Shown piece after piece: positions 22,724-33,404 of a stretch of DNA of 64,000 nt. The stretch spans positions 1,314,501-1,378,500 of the forward strand of contig JAPWGK010000001.1 of assembly GCA_029641185.1 (NCBI GenBank), in the 5' to 3' direction. How positions within the stretch are numbered: position 1 is the first letter of the stretch; every line of letters begins with the position of its first letter. This DNA comes from Pseudofabraea citricarpa (taxonomy: Eukaryota > Ascomycota > Leotiomycetes > Helotiales > Dermateaceae). A program made the translations under genes and the position numbers. The notes under the pieces were generated by a model. The model was not told the DNA's origin, searched no databases, and worked only from the letters and a program-made list of their open reading frames with translations.

Positions 22724-24700
22724 TCAAGCAGCACCAGTAATCTTCACCCCTCTAAGATTCTTCCACGGCCACGGACTCAACAAGGCAATAAACACACTTG
22801 CTCCGACACTTGCAATAGCAATCGCATAGGCGACTCTCAAACCATCCATGTACGCCGCGATGATTCCCGGGATCGTATCTGCCGGGAAGATATTGCGGAG
22901 TTCCGTGACTCCTGTAGAGACCACAGTAGCGGGGTCAACAGATGGAGCAGTCGAAGGGAGACGGCCCAGGAGACGGTTAGCAAAAGCTGCTTGGCCGGCT
23001 GAGACGTAGAAGGCGCCACCGATAGTTTGGGCAACTATATTTTAAAGAGTTAGTTTAAAAACTCCTGACATCTTTTTGCTATGCTTGAGTGAACAGAGAA
23101 CTTACAAAGAATCATGGCAGTGACCGATGAGAGATCAGCAGGAGTCGCGAATCCTTGTGCTGAGATGACGGGGATTTGGAGTGCGAATCCTATACCCAGA
23201 CCTGCAAGAGCCTGGTACCCGATCCACTCGCTCGAGCTGGATGTCGGGCTCAGTGTATACAGGAGCCCCGTCCCAACCGTGCCGCCCACTGCACCAACGA
23301 TCAAGAACGGCACGAAATGGCCATAGACACTAATCAAGCCTCCAGAAAGGATCGTGGCGATCGTACAACCGAGAATAAGAGGCAGGTTGCGGATGCCGCT
23401 CTGCGAGGCCGAGACGTCGCTTACGACCTGGAAGTAGAGCGGGATGTAGTAGAGCAAGAGGAAGAAAGCACCCGCAAGACAGAATATGTATGCCATGCCG
23501 ACTGAGATGGTTCGGTCCTTGAGAAGTCGTGGCACGACCATGGCGCGCTCATCCTGGTAAAATTCTATAATAATGAAAACGACGAAGAGGAGCACGAATC
23601 CAACTAATGTTCCAATGACATCGGAATTTCCCCATGATTTACTCTGCCCGCCCCATTGTAAGGCTAGGATGAAGCAAATAACGGATCCCATGACGGTGAA
23701 GGTGCCTGGGAGATCCATCTGGAGGATCTTCTCCTTCAGGGTCGTCTGTACGGGCACGGAAGCTGCAGGGGTTGTAAAGAGCAAGAGGACGATGGCTCCT
23801 GAAAGTCCACCGATTGGAAGGCTAAGCATTATCAGTGACAACTCATGTTTAAATATGCTAGAAACTATTCCTTACTTGATGTAGAAGCACCATCTCCAAG
23901 TGACCTTTTCGGCAAACACCCCTCCGAGGAGAGGACCGATAACACTTGCGATTCCATAAGCAGCACCAAGTAATCCTGTAAATGCTGGTCGTTGACGTGG
24001 CCGTGCTGCGAAGGCAATGATAGTGTATGATCCCGAGGCAATACCTGCTCCTCCAAGACCTGCAATGGCTCTACCAACGATCAAGGCCGTGCTGTTAGGT
24101 GCAACTCCTAGAACAAAAAATCAATATGCTTCGTGATGACTCGGTAAACTTTAGAATTAACATACCACAGATCAAACTTCCTAGCTCGAATATGAAGATG
24201 GAGACCAAGAAAGTGGTTTTGAGTGGGAAATACTTGTACGCTTTCCCCCACGTTGATTGAAAAGACCCAACTGTAAGGAAGAAAGCTGAGCCATACCATC
24301 CCACTAGATCCAAACCATGAAACTCGTCTGTGATCTTTGGAATCGCCGTAGCAACAATGGTCATATCAAGAGATACCTGAAAGCAACAGTATCAGAATTT
24401 GAAGATTTTGTCACCTGGAATGTGAGAGGCTCTTACCAGAAAGATACTGAGTACGAGAGCAATAACGATGAAGATCATGCGTGTTGCATCTGGATACTCA
24501 TTGCCGTCTTCTTCTTCTCCCGTTGGAAGAGTTTCCTCCTTGACAGTTGGATCATTGCTTTCCAACGAAACTCTTGGTTTCTCGGGTTTCTCGTCCAAAC
24601 CTGGGTTAGGATTGTCCGTCAAATTATGAGGTGTAGTGGCTCCGCTCCGGTCAACTTCTGTGGCGTCCTCCTCCTTGAGGGTCATCGATCTTGAATCCAT
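22724..24700 (-). CDS. MFS transporter, DHA2 (14-TMS drug:H+ antiporter) type, 577 aa
   Basis: Five exons join in frame: 24700-24437, 24376-24166, 24107-23876, 23821-23106 and 23034-22724. The N-terminal 65 residues are polar and acidic (cytosolic). The first helix is [20 protein letters not shown], followed at once by the DHA2 hallmark [13 protein letters not shown]. Next come [20 protein letters not shown], the helix-5 signature [20 protein letters not shown] and WRWCFYINLPIGG. Many further hydrophobic segments bring the total to about 14. These features fit the toxin/multidrug exporter branch of the family, located in the plasma membrane or vacuole. The upstream in-frame frame is ignored because the ATG at 24700 begins the usual charged tail. 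The gene lies tail-to-tail with a Zn2Cys6 gene, which may control it; the substrate is unknown. Confidence 0.92.
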
Positions 24701-26218
24701 GCCGAAAATGTGCAGAGGCTGAAAAATAATCTGAAATTGGATCAAGCGGAGCTGTCTTTGGCCATCAAATGCACACTTGTACACGGGCTCATATATAATA
24801 GCTGAACGGCGGACGAGAGGAGGGTGCCATGGTAAGTTTTCAACCACCCTTGCATTGATACCAACGTAGACAAAGTTGATTCCTTGACAGAAACTCTGCT
24901 TACACCGCCGAGAGTCATAGCTGGAGATTACCCAAAGAAAGGGTATATCACAAGCTCGAAACTCCGAGTATCTATTTCTAAGCTACGCTGGACCGTCAAA
25001 TAGAACTGCTGCCGTGTTATCTCGCTTGTATCGAATCTTAAGCCACCAGCTCTCAAGTCAGCACTTGTTGATTCCGCCGCGAGTTCGGGTGAAGACTTTC
25101 ACACCAACACCACCAATGAGGCCACGAAAAGACGCCGAAAACACGGCGGGAGAAGACTTTCAAACACACTATGGACCGTAAGCCGCACGCATTATTGTAT
25201 CATTCACCACCGAGCGGGCGCAATACCCGCGTATGCGTGCGCCTTCACTGGGTAGATCCCGAAACGCAAAGCGCACGGGAATCACCATGAGTTACGATGA
25301 GTCGAAATGGTTGCACTTGAGACTCGAGTACGATATGACTCCCACGGAACTTCCATCAATTGGAGAAGAATCAACTGGTGTTTGAATTGACCTCGGATCT
25401 CACTTGCGGCGTAGTTACGAGTCAACAGCTCTCGCTGCGAATGCGAGGGGATGTAATCCTCATCAAACCTTACACCGAAGGCGTCAATATAACGTTGACA
25501 TTCTATTGCCGAGTAGTCACAATACAAGCATTTCTTGGTCGAATCCATGCTTAATGCTAGCACTGACAGCGACTGCGTGGTATGGAATGATGTTGGTTTT
25601 ACTGAATTCGCTGATTGTACTTGTTATGGCGAAGACATAATCCTGACAGACGCCAGTGCAGACTGTCAGTTGTAGTCTGATATCGCGCCTTAAGATGCCG
25701 TAGGGCGAAGAACAATGTCTTCCTTCGTAGTTACTCGTATTTTGCACCACTGTCATCGAACCAAGTTGTCAGTGCTGATATGGATTTTGGAGTTGACTAG
25801 CGGATGACAAGCTTGGCCAACATTGTGAGTTCATTCACCAACGACTGTGCAGTAGTTCTAACCTTAAATAAAACCCGGAAGGTCCGTAAGCTCCGTAAGC
25901 TCCGGGTTTTAGAGGCCTATGTACATGGAGAGCTACTATCGGTTGGTTCAAATATATGTTCTTCAGGTTGGGCACCGAAAACACGAAAGTTTGACGTGAT
26001 ATATGTTCGGTGTAGCCTTGAAGTAAAATTCAACAATGAATCTATGAGCTAACTGCATCTGTGCTGCCTCCAGAAAAGATATAATACAACACAAGGACAG
26101 AAGTCGTGAAGCGAGTAAACCTCCAAGACGAAACTCGATACGTGGCACTCTCTCTGCCAGTATATTACCCTATACTTCTATGTCCTCGTGCACCAAACGC
26201 CTTTTACACGCAGTAAGC
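24701..26218. other. Intergenic region with hairpin
   Basis: 1.5 kb between the MFS start and the lipase 3' end. The nearest part is the MFS promoter. A perfect 11-bp inverted repeat at 25869-25911 is listed separately. The frames near 25282-25563 show no family resemblance. Confidence 0.5.
25869..25911. repeat. 11-bp perfect inverted repeat enclosing CCGTAAGCT repeats
   Basis: TAAAACCCGGA at 25869-25879 is matched by its exact reverse complement at 25901-25911. The 21-nt loop holds a duplicated CCGTAAGCT unit. The transcript would fold into a stable hairpin. It is non-coding. Confidence 0.75.
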
Positions 26219-27341
26219 TTACAAGCCCTCTTTCGCAAGCATATCAGCGATATCAAGGTAGAAAGCAATGGCATTGAACCTGTAGATGTCAGTACAGCAC
26301 CTTCTTTTCCAGTTATAAAGCCCTTACTTGATCTGTTTGCCCTGCAACTTGGAAAATGCCCATTTTAATCGGTTCGTCCAATTAATCAGATCCAAATGGC
26401 TGACGCCAACAAGCGTACCTTTGTATGTGCCCCATTTAGCACTGCCAACACTGACAAGGCCATCATTTGGGCCCTCGATGTTCTGCACAATTTTATGGGG
26501 CTGCCGAAATGCGCTCCATATGCTTGGCTCAAAGACAGCTCCATATGAAAAGTACTGCACGCCAGGAACATCTGGCGTCTTCGGATTGAATGTCTCCTGC
26601 ATGTACCTGGTAGTAAGCTGCTGAAATGCCCCGGTACCAAGACCGAATGTCTCCCAGACTTTGTACACGTGGGGAATATTATCTGGGCCGATCTGATCGA
26701 AGCAGAAATCCGCAAAGGCTGAACCTTGATGTGGACTTGCCACAGTCGTGAGGCTCAACACTTCTACATTTTCAGGCTGCAGACGAGAAATCATGTATCG
26801 AGAATCTAACCCTCCCATACTATGTGCAACAATATTAACGCTCTTTCCATTTGCTTTCGCAGCAATATCTTGACTAAGTGCGAGGGCTCGTTCTTCAATG
26901 CTACCTGATGCCGGCACCGAGGCTGTGATAACTTCGATGTTGTTTGCGCGCAATGCGTCTGTAATGCCGCGCCAGTAATGTATTCCTGGAAATAGCGAAC
27001 CAGCCAGTCTTAACTCGTCGAAACCAAGAAGCCCATGGGCTAATACAATAGGATGTTTAGGGGTGTCTTGAGGGAAATGATTAGCAACCTTCTTTCATTT
27101 TCGATAGCACAAGCCTCATACCATATTTCTGTCGGATAGTAGCAAAATCATCTTCAATTGCCCTGCCAAAGTCACTTATACGAGGATCATCATTCGTCTT
27201 TTTCTCTCTGTCGGCTCGTTGTGTGCAACAAGAAAAGCAACGTGTCGAGGCCGGCGTAGCAATGAAAGGTGCCATGAGGGCCCGTTGAATGAGAGGAGTC
27301 CATCTGGTATGAGACGCCGCTCTTGCAAGCAGCAATGTCAT
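26219..27341 (-). CDS. TGL2: Tgl2-like mitochondrial lipase (alpha/beta hydrolase), 339 aa
   Basis: Three exons (27341-27122, 27066-26328, 26279-26219) join in frame. The N-terminus is basic and Ser/Ala-rich (MTLLLARAASHTRWTPLIQR), like a mitochondrial presequence. The hydrolase core starts with HPIVLAHGLLGFDEL (oxyanion-hole region). The nucleophile motif is VAHSMGG with Ser156. An acid in PNDGLVSVGS (near 275) and a His in VSHLDLINW (near 297) complete the expected triad. The last exon adds KFNAIAFYLDIADMLAKEGL, which is typical for this family's C-terminus. Without that splice the protein would stop one codon after QI. The yeast relative Tgl2 is a mitochondrial acylglycerol lipase. Substrate specificity here is inferred from the family. 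Confidence 0.87.
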
Positions 27342-27835
27342 CGCTCAATAGGCATTGGTTCTGAGAAAGCGCGACCTTGAGAATAAAAGTCGAGCATATT
27401 GAGCGAGTTATGGTTCTAAAATGTTTTGGCGGAAGTGACGTAGATACGGCCCATGGAGGCTAGGAGACCGCTTGCGATGCTTGCATGTGACTTCCAGGGT
27501 GTCTCTTTTGACAAGCATAGCTGATACCGCAATTTATATTAGATGTACACGCGACAGTGGACATTAAGACCTTGTGTAATTAGCCATTCATTTTGCCTTG
27601 TGCCTGGTACATCTCATCCTACACAATGTTACTGGGCCAAATATGAAGCTGATCTTGGCCAAGAATAGCTCCAAGCTCGAAATCAAGGAGCAGTGGATCT
27701 TTTCAGTGATTTGCAAAGCTAGTCTATACACAGTAGAGCACTACTATCATAACACACTCAGGACATGAGCTCAGAACAGTCCAAAAATGTAGGCCACCCC
27801 CAAACACATCCTCTTCGCCATCACTCATTAGACGT
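27342..27835. other. Intergenic region
   Basis: About 490 bp forming the lipase promoter and the 3' flank of VMA10. No coding frame was seen. Confidence 0.5.
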
Positions 27836-28529
27836 CTATGAAGGGGCCTCAATACGGCTAGGCACCACAGGCTTGACGTCAAAAACTGCCTTCAAAAGGT
27901 CACTGACAACTTTATCCTGACTCTTCTTGCCAGCCTCCTTGATAGTCTTTATCTGCTTCTCGGCGTCCTTGCTGGCGTCATCTTCGGCTTTCTTGTTGCC
28001 GCTCGTGTGCTATGGAATCCAAAGCAGTCAGCGACACGTAATAAGACCAAACATCATCACACTGTGCGCCCAGGGATGTGCCAGATGTAGTGCGCGCGGT
28101 AGCCACATACCTCAGACTCGAACTTCTTGAATTCATCATCCTTCTGCTTCTTGTATGCATCGACCTCCTTCTTAGCTTCATCTCTGGCCTCCTTTACGCG
28201 CTTTGTGCGGTCTGCAACCTAGGATCAGCCTGCGCATCTTTGGTGTTTATGGTGCTAGGTCGCAGTGTTGTGCTCACATTCTCTGGCTACCCGAAATATT
28301 AGTACCATACAGTCAATAGAGATGGCACCAATCACTCACCTCTTTGAACGATCTTCTGGGCATCTCTCTCAGCCTGCAGCATCATCAGCCTGTGTCCCTT
28401 CTCTAGTGACTCCCCAATTCCTTGCTACATACGTCGAGCAGCGTCTGGATACCAGCCGAGTTTTGGGCGGACTATATAATCAATATTAGCTAGAGCTTTA
28501 TAGAAGCGCAATGAAACCACACATACCAT
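27836..28529 (-). CDS. VMA10: V-type ATPase subunit G, 119 aa
   Basis: Six coding exons: 28529-28527 (only the ATG), 28471-28433, 28373-28340, a 9-nt microexon at 28286-28278, 28211-28111 and 28009-27836. The joined protein begins MSAQNSAGIQTLLDAERDAQ and continues KIVQRAREYRTKRVKEARDE. It is then a long charged helix (AKKEVDAYKKQKDDEFKKFE) and ends VKPVVPSRIEAPS. This is the subunit G (Vma10) stalk protein that couples V1 to Vo in the vacuolar proton pump. The microexon supplies the Ala-Arg-Glu of the conserved AREYRTKRV block. Without it the block is lost, which is strong evidence that it is real. All six exons sum to a multiple of three. The gene shares a 269-bp divergent promoter with PET117. 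Confidence 0.9.
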
Positions 28530-28798
28530 ATTGCGATCCTCCGAAAAAGGTTGAAGTAGAGAGGTGGGGTTGGCTATGGAGGTGGGATATGCAGTACCGT
28601 AGGTAGTCGTCTCTCCGTAGCTTGGGCTCTTGAAGCTCCAGAGACAGAGGACGCAGCTCCAGCGTCAACCCCTGTCAAACTAGCGGCCGCCTCAGAACAT
28701 TCGACATCAGATCGTACCTCAACCGCGAAACAGTGCATATATACCAATACTTTTGCAGCGCTCTTATTTTCTTCTCTACAAGGTGCTATTTCTCAAAA
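28530..28798. promoter_or_regulatory. Divergent promoter, VMA10 / PET117
   Basis: 269 bp between opposed start codons. No specific motif was recognised. Confidence 0.55.
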
Positions 28799-29116
28799 AT
28801 GTCTCGCGCATCGAAACTCACTCTGGCGGGTACCTCACTCTTCGCAATCAGCACTGTATTCTTTGTACATTATGCTCAGCAAGCAGAGAAAGCCGTAAGC
28901 CTTCTTACTTCACTATCCCTCACTGTAAAGAAAGTTCTAACGGATAAACAGGCAATGCACCAGGGTGTCGTTCGAGATATGGAACAACAACGATTGAAGA
29001 AGGAAAGACAGTTAGATTTCGATTTGCAGCGCGCCATGGAAGAAGAATATAGAAAGGTGCAGAATGTGACCGACGGCAGCGGGCCAGCAGTTGTGGCTTT
29101 GGACAAGCCAAAGTAA
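28799..29116 (+). CDS. PET117: Pet117 cytochrome c oxidase assembly protein, 86 aa
   Basis: Two exons (28799-28894 and 28952-29116) join in phase 0. The protein opens with MSRASKLTLAGTSLFAISTV and FFVHYAQQAEK, a single membrane-spanning N-terminal helix. The conserved MHQGVVRDMEQQRLKKERQ and a charged coiled-coil tail follow. This is the Pet117 family signature. Pet117 sits on the matrix side of the inner mitochondrial membrane and helps couple heme a synthesis (Cox15) to complex IV assembly. The intron is 57 nt, a multiple of three, and has no in-frame stop, so a retained intron would simply insert 19 residues. The spliced form matches the family and is preferred. Confidence 0.9.
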   Translation: MSRASKLTLAGTSLFAISTVFFVHYAQQAEKAVSLLTSLSLTVKKVLTDKQAMHQGVVRDMEQQRLKKERQLDFDLQRAMEEEYRKVQNVTDGSGPAVVALDKPK

Positions 29117-29519
29117 TACAGGTTGGTGACAGAGAACAAGCCGTGTGTATGAGTATCTGTATAAAGGCTTTTCTGGGCAGGGATGGGCATATCATTCAAG
29201 CTGCAATGGGCATTGGGCTGGCGTTATTTGCACATATACATCATAAGAGACTGCAGATGATTGTCTTCTGTATTATTTTCTCCACTCGTCCCCACGCTAT
29301 TCTAAATATAATACATGCAGCTACAGCTGCAAGGTGCTTCTTCTGAATAGATCGCTTGTCAGTTTGTAATCGCAAGGCCTGTCCCACCGGCATATTCATT
29401 CCCTTTTGTCGCATTATCAATCTGTCCCTAAACGCCTCAAAGTATGCAAGATCACCACTTCCATTGATAGTTTGCTCCCCGAAAACTGTCTTCCAAGTAT
29501 ACAGTCGCGCTTCAGTTGA
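29117..29519. other. Convergent 3' intergenic gap
   Basis: About 400 bp between the 3' ends of PET117 and RPB2. No coding or RNA feature was identified. Confidence 0.5.
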
Positions 29520-32500
29520 TTATCGCACTGAAATACCTGATCTCGTTGTGAACATTCTGGTTGCAATATTCATAGATGCTAACTCCTGGAACAATAGTTT
29601 GGCGGCATATGGAATGTGAATCTGAGAAATCTTTGTCTTGTTTTTGCACGGCCGACACTCGAAAGATTGAGTTTGAAGTTTTCTTAGCATGGTTAGTAAG
29701 CTACTAGAGGGTTGAAGAAGAAGTACTAACGCAATTGGTGTCATCAGTCCACAAATGTCACACACGTGAACTCTGAAAGCATCAGAGACCTCAAACAATC
29801 TCTCCTTCAAGAAAGCACTCGCTCCGTGAGAAATCATGCAATCACGCTCCATCTCTCCAAAGCGCAAACCACCATCTCTCGCACGACCTTCCACAGGCTG
29901 TCTGGTCAGAATTTGGACTGGGCCTCTAGCACGAGCATGGATCTTGTCATCGACCATGTGGCGAAGACGTTGATAGTATGTTGGTCCTAAGAAGACTTGT
30001 GCCATCATTTTGCGACCTGTGTGGCCGTGGTACATGATTTCAAATCCTCTCGACTGGTAACCGTGATCACGTAGAAGCTTCGAAACTGAATCAACGGTGA
30101 CTTCTGTGAAAGGTGTGGCATCACCTTCCAATCCTCTCAGGGTCGAGACTTTACTCAACTGGCACTCGATCAAATGAGCAATTGTCATACGAGAGGGAAT
30201 GGCATGGGGATTGATGATCAAATCTGGCACGATACCCTCTCTGGTGAAAGGCATGTCCTCGTGACGATAGGTGATACCAATTGTACCCTTTTGACCGTGA
30301 CGAGAAGCAAACTTGTCGCCGATTTGAGGAATCTTGGTTGTTCGCATACGAACCTTGACAAACCGCAGACCTTCAGCGTTAGTTGTGATGAGAACTTGGT
30401 CGACAATGCCGTTTTCAGTACTTCTGAGTGGCGTCGAGGCATCACGCTTGATGTGAGCTTTCGTACGCTGTCCCATTTCTTCGTTATCCGGGGCAATCGG
30501 AGCTGTCTTTCCGATAATGATATCCTCTCCTGAAATTCGGACACCGGGAGCAACAATTCCATCGTCATCCAACTTATCATATGTTCCATGCTTGAGTTTG
30601 AGAGTATCGCTTCTGAAAGGCTTCTCAAATTGTTCTACGACGTTCATACCAATACGCTTCTCTTGATCCGTATAGGCACGGAAGAAAAGACTTCGGAATA
30701 GACCACGATCGATACTGCTCTGGTTCATGATAACGGAATCTTCTTGGTTGTATCCAGAATAACAGGCAATGGCAACAATGGCGTTCTGGCCTGCAGGCAA
30801 CTCTCTGAACTTAAGGAATTCCATAGATCGAGTAGTACCAAGGGGCTTCTGGGGATAGTACAAAATGTTGGCCATGGTATCCATACGCTGGTCGAAATTG
30901 GTAAGGAAAACACCCATAGCTTGTTTACCCATAGCAGATTGATACGTATTACGAGGTGACTATGAATGTTAGCCTCGGTTTGCAGATTAGTGCGAGAATC
31001 TTACCTGATTGTGGTCTGGAAAGGGGATTATGCTTGCGCAGATACCTAGAATCATACTTGGATGAATCTCACAATGTGTCCAGATATGAGCCGTTGGGTT
31101 CATCGGTGCCTTCACACGCTTATTGAGATCCCCGCTGTCATCGGGACGAATCTGATAACCAGCTTGGATCTGTCGTGAGATCTCGAGATCCTCGGGTGTC
31201 ATCACAATCATAATAGTTTCTTCTTCTTCTGCATCTACATATTCCACCACACCGTTATGGATGAGACCTTGGAATCCGTAGTGACCTGCGGCTGCTCTTT
31301 GCGCTGGGTCCATGCGTGCAGGCATCATTTGATCATCTTCTAAGCGTCGAATGTGTTCTTTATTAAGTACTAGACTGCCCTTACTTGCACTGTCATCACG
31401 ATTGTCAATGACAAATAGTGGTCGACATACTCTCCCAGCATCGGTGAAGATTTTGAATTCTCGATCTCGAATATCCCTGATCAATGATACTTCGTGAGAA
31501 ATCAAATGACTTCGGCGGAGAGTTTGCACATTAGCAACGAGATGACCAGGATCTCTATGAACCCCAACCCAGACACCATTGACGAATACTTTGGTTGCGT
31601 TGGGTGAGCGTAATGGCTCATATTCCTCAAGGACTTCCATGTTTCGTTGAATCATGAATTCGACGATGGGGTCACTGGGCGTACCAACTGTGACGTAGCA
31701 CATGAGTGCCAAGTTCTTGACAAGGCCGCAAGCTTGTCCTTCAGGAGTCTCGGCCGGGCAGACGAGTCCCCAATGAGTATTATGCAGCTGTCTAGGCTTA
31801 GCGATCTTGCCATCTCTGCCAATTGGGGTGTTAGTGCGGCGCAAATGCGAAAGAGTCGACGAGAAGGTATAGCGATTGAGAACTTGAGAAACGCCAGCAG
31901 TTGCGCTGGCAGCTTTCTTCTGATCACCCCAATTTCCTGTGGCTAAAGAATACTTGAGACCGTTTGTGAGAGTTGTGGACTTGACTCCAAGCGTGAGGTT
32001 GAACTCGCGATTGTTCTCTACGCAACGTTGCAAATACTTGAAGACATCTTGTGTGAGTCGGCGGAACAAACTTCGGAACAGCTTCGCAAGTAGAGGACCA
32101 GCAAGGTCGAGACGCTTCTTTCCAAAATGATCTCGATCATCAGTCTCTCTTCGACCAAGAGCACACTGAAGCAACTTGTGGACCATGTAACCCAAGAAGA
32201 AGGCTTTCCGGGTTTCGCTTCCTTCTTTTTGCGAAATGTGAGGAAGCAGTTCCTTTTGCATAATATCGCGAGCAGTCTTGATACGCTTTTCTCGGGTCAT
32301 ATTTGTGCTGTTGCCACGTTTGCCAATAAAATCCAAGGCCACCTCACGATCTTGAATAACAAAAGCTTCCTCGATACAAGGCTTGAGCATCTCCAACATT
32401 TGAGTGTCGTTCCGATCATAGCAAATGTGGTTCAAAATATCCTCATCAGAAACGACACCTAAAGCTCGGAAGATGATTGCGATAGGAACATCAGCCTTGA

Positions 32501-33404
32501 TGTAAGGCAGAGTTGACTTCACAGTCTGCCCAAAACCACCTCTCTGCCCATCACCCTTTGAAAACAGCTTAATAGTCATACTCGATATAAGCCTTGAGCC
32601 CTTCTCCAAAGCACTTCGAATTTCTGCGATATAAGGAGTAGGACTTGGAGGAGGTTTTTTGAAGACCTGGACGATGTTTGCAGCACTTCTTTCCTGTGCA
32701 ATCAACACCTTCTCACTGCCATTGATGACAAAGTAGCCACCTTGATCATATGGACATTCGTTCCAAGCATACAGTTCATCTTCGTCGAGTTCCCTCAGAA
32801 TGCAGTATTTCGACTTCAACATTATGGGCAGCTTTCCGATGTAGACTCGGTCGGGTGCTCGCTCAATCTTCTCCCCGTCGTATCCACCGCCATCCTCATC
32901 TTCCCATACGAGTCTCGTAGGGTGCTTCCCCGTTTGGTGCATCTGATCCTCCTGTTCCTCGTCCAGCTCGTTTAGAGGCACAGGGCGCTCCACCGCAACA
33001 GAGACCTTCTTTGACATTTCCAGATACAGCGGGCTCGAGTAGGTAAGATTTCGTAACCGCGCTTCTTGCGGCAGCATGACTTGAGTACTGCCATCACCCT
33101 CTGTCATCGCAGGTCGCGACAGTAAAACCGTTCCAAACTTGATTTCATATCGACGGACGGCGATTGGATTGTCTTCCGAGGATGGAGGGTTGTTTTGATC
33201 GAGGGTAAGCTGTGAATTCTCTTCTACCAGTTCTTGCATAGTCGTTGAGACGAATTCATCAAAGGAATCAATCTGCTGTGACACCAGACCTTTCGCCTCA
33301 AAGAACGATGAAATGACCGTCCAGCAGTCCTCGGCCGTTATACCTGCATCGTCGTCCTCCTCATATTCATCATCATACACGTAGCCCTCTTCGTATTCTG
33401 CCAT
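29520..33404 (-). CDS. RPB2: RNA polymerase II second-largest subunit Rpb2, 1263 aa
   Basis: Three exons (33404-31005, 30959-29731, 29682-29520) join in frame across introns of 45 and 48 nt. The protein starts with an acidic tail ([17 protein letters not shown]). It contains the classical Rpb2 blocks: the protrusion and lobe ([20 protein letters not shown]), the fork ([16 protein letters not shown]), the hybrid-binding region ([20 protein letters not shown] and [19 protein letters not shown]) and the wall/anchor. A C-terminal zinc ribbon (CDICG then ECRPCKNK) is completed only after the last splice. Rpb2 forms the catalytic cleft with Rpb1 in nuclear mRNA transcription. Length and motifs are complete. 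The last intron uses an AAG acceptor behind a TACTAAC branch point. Confidence 0.98.

Noticed and set aside
24701..24847. Upstream extension of the DHA2 MFS reading frame
   Set aside because: The extension has no family resemblance, while the ATG at 24700 opens the usual acidic cytosolic tail.
25282..25563. 93-codon minus-strand frame with several Cys
   Set aside because: No family resemblance, no intron signals and no promoter-like leader; within chance expectation for this length.
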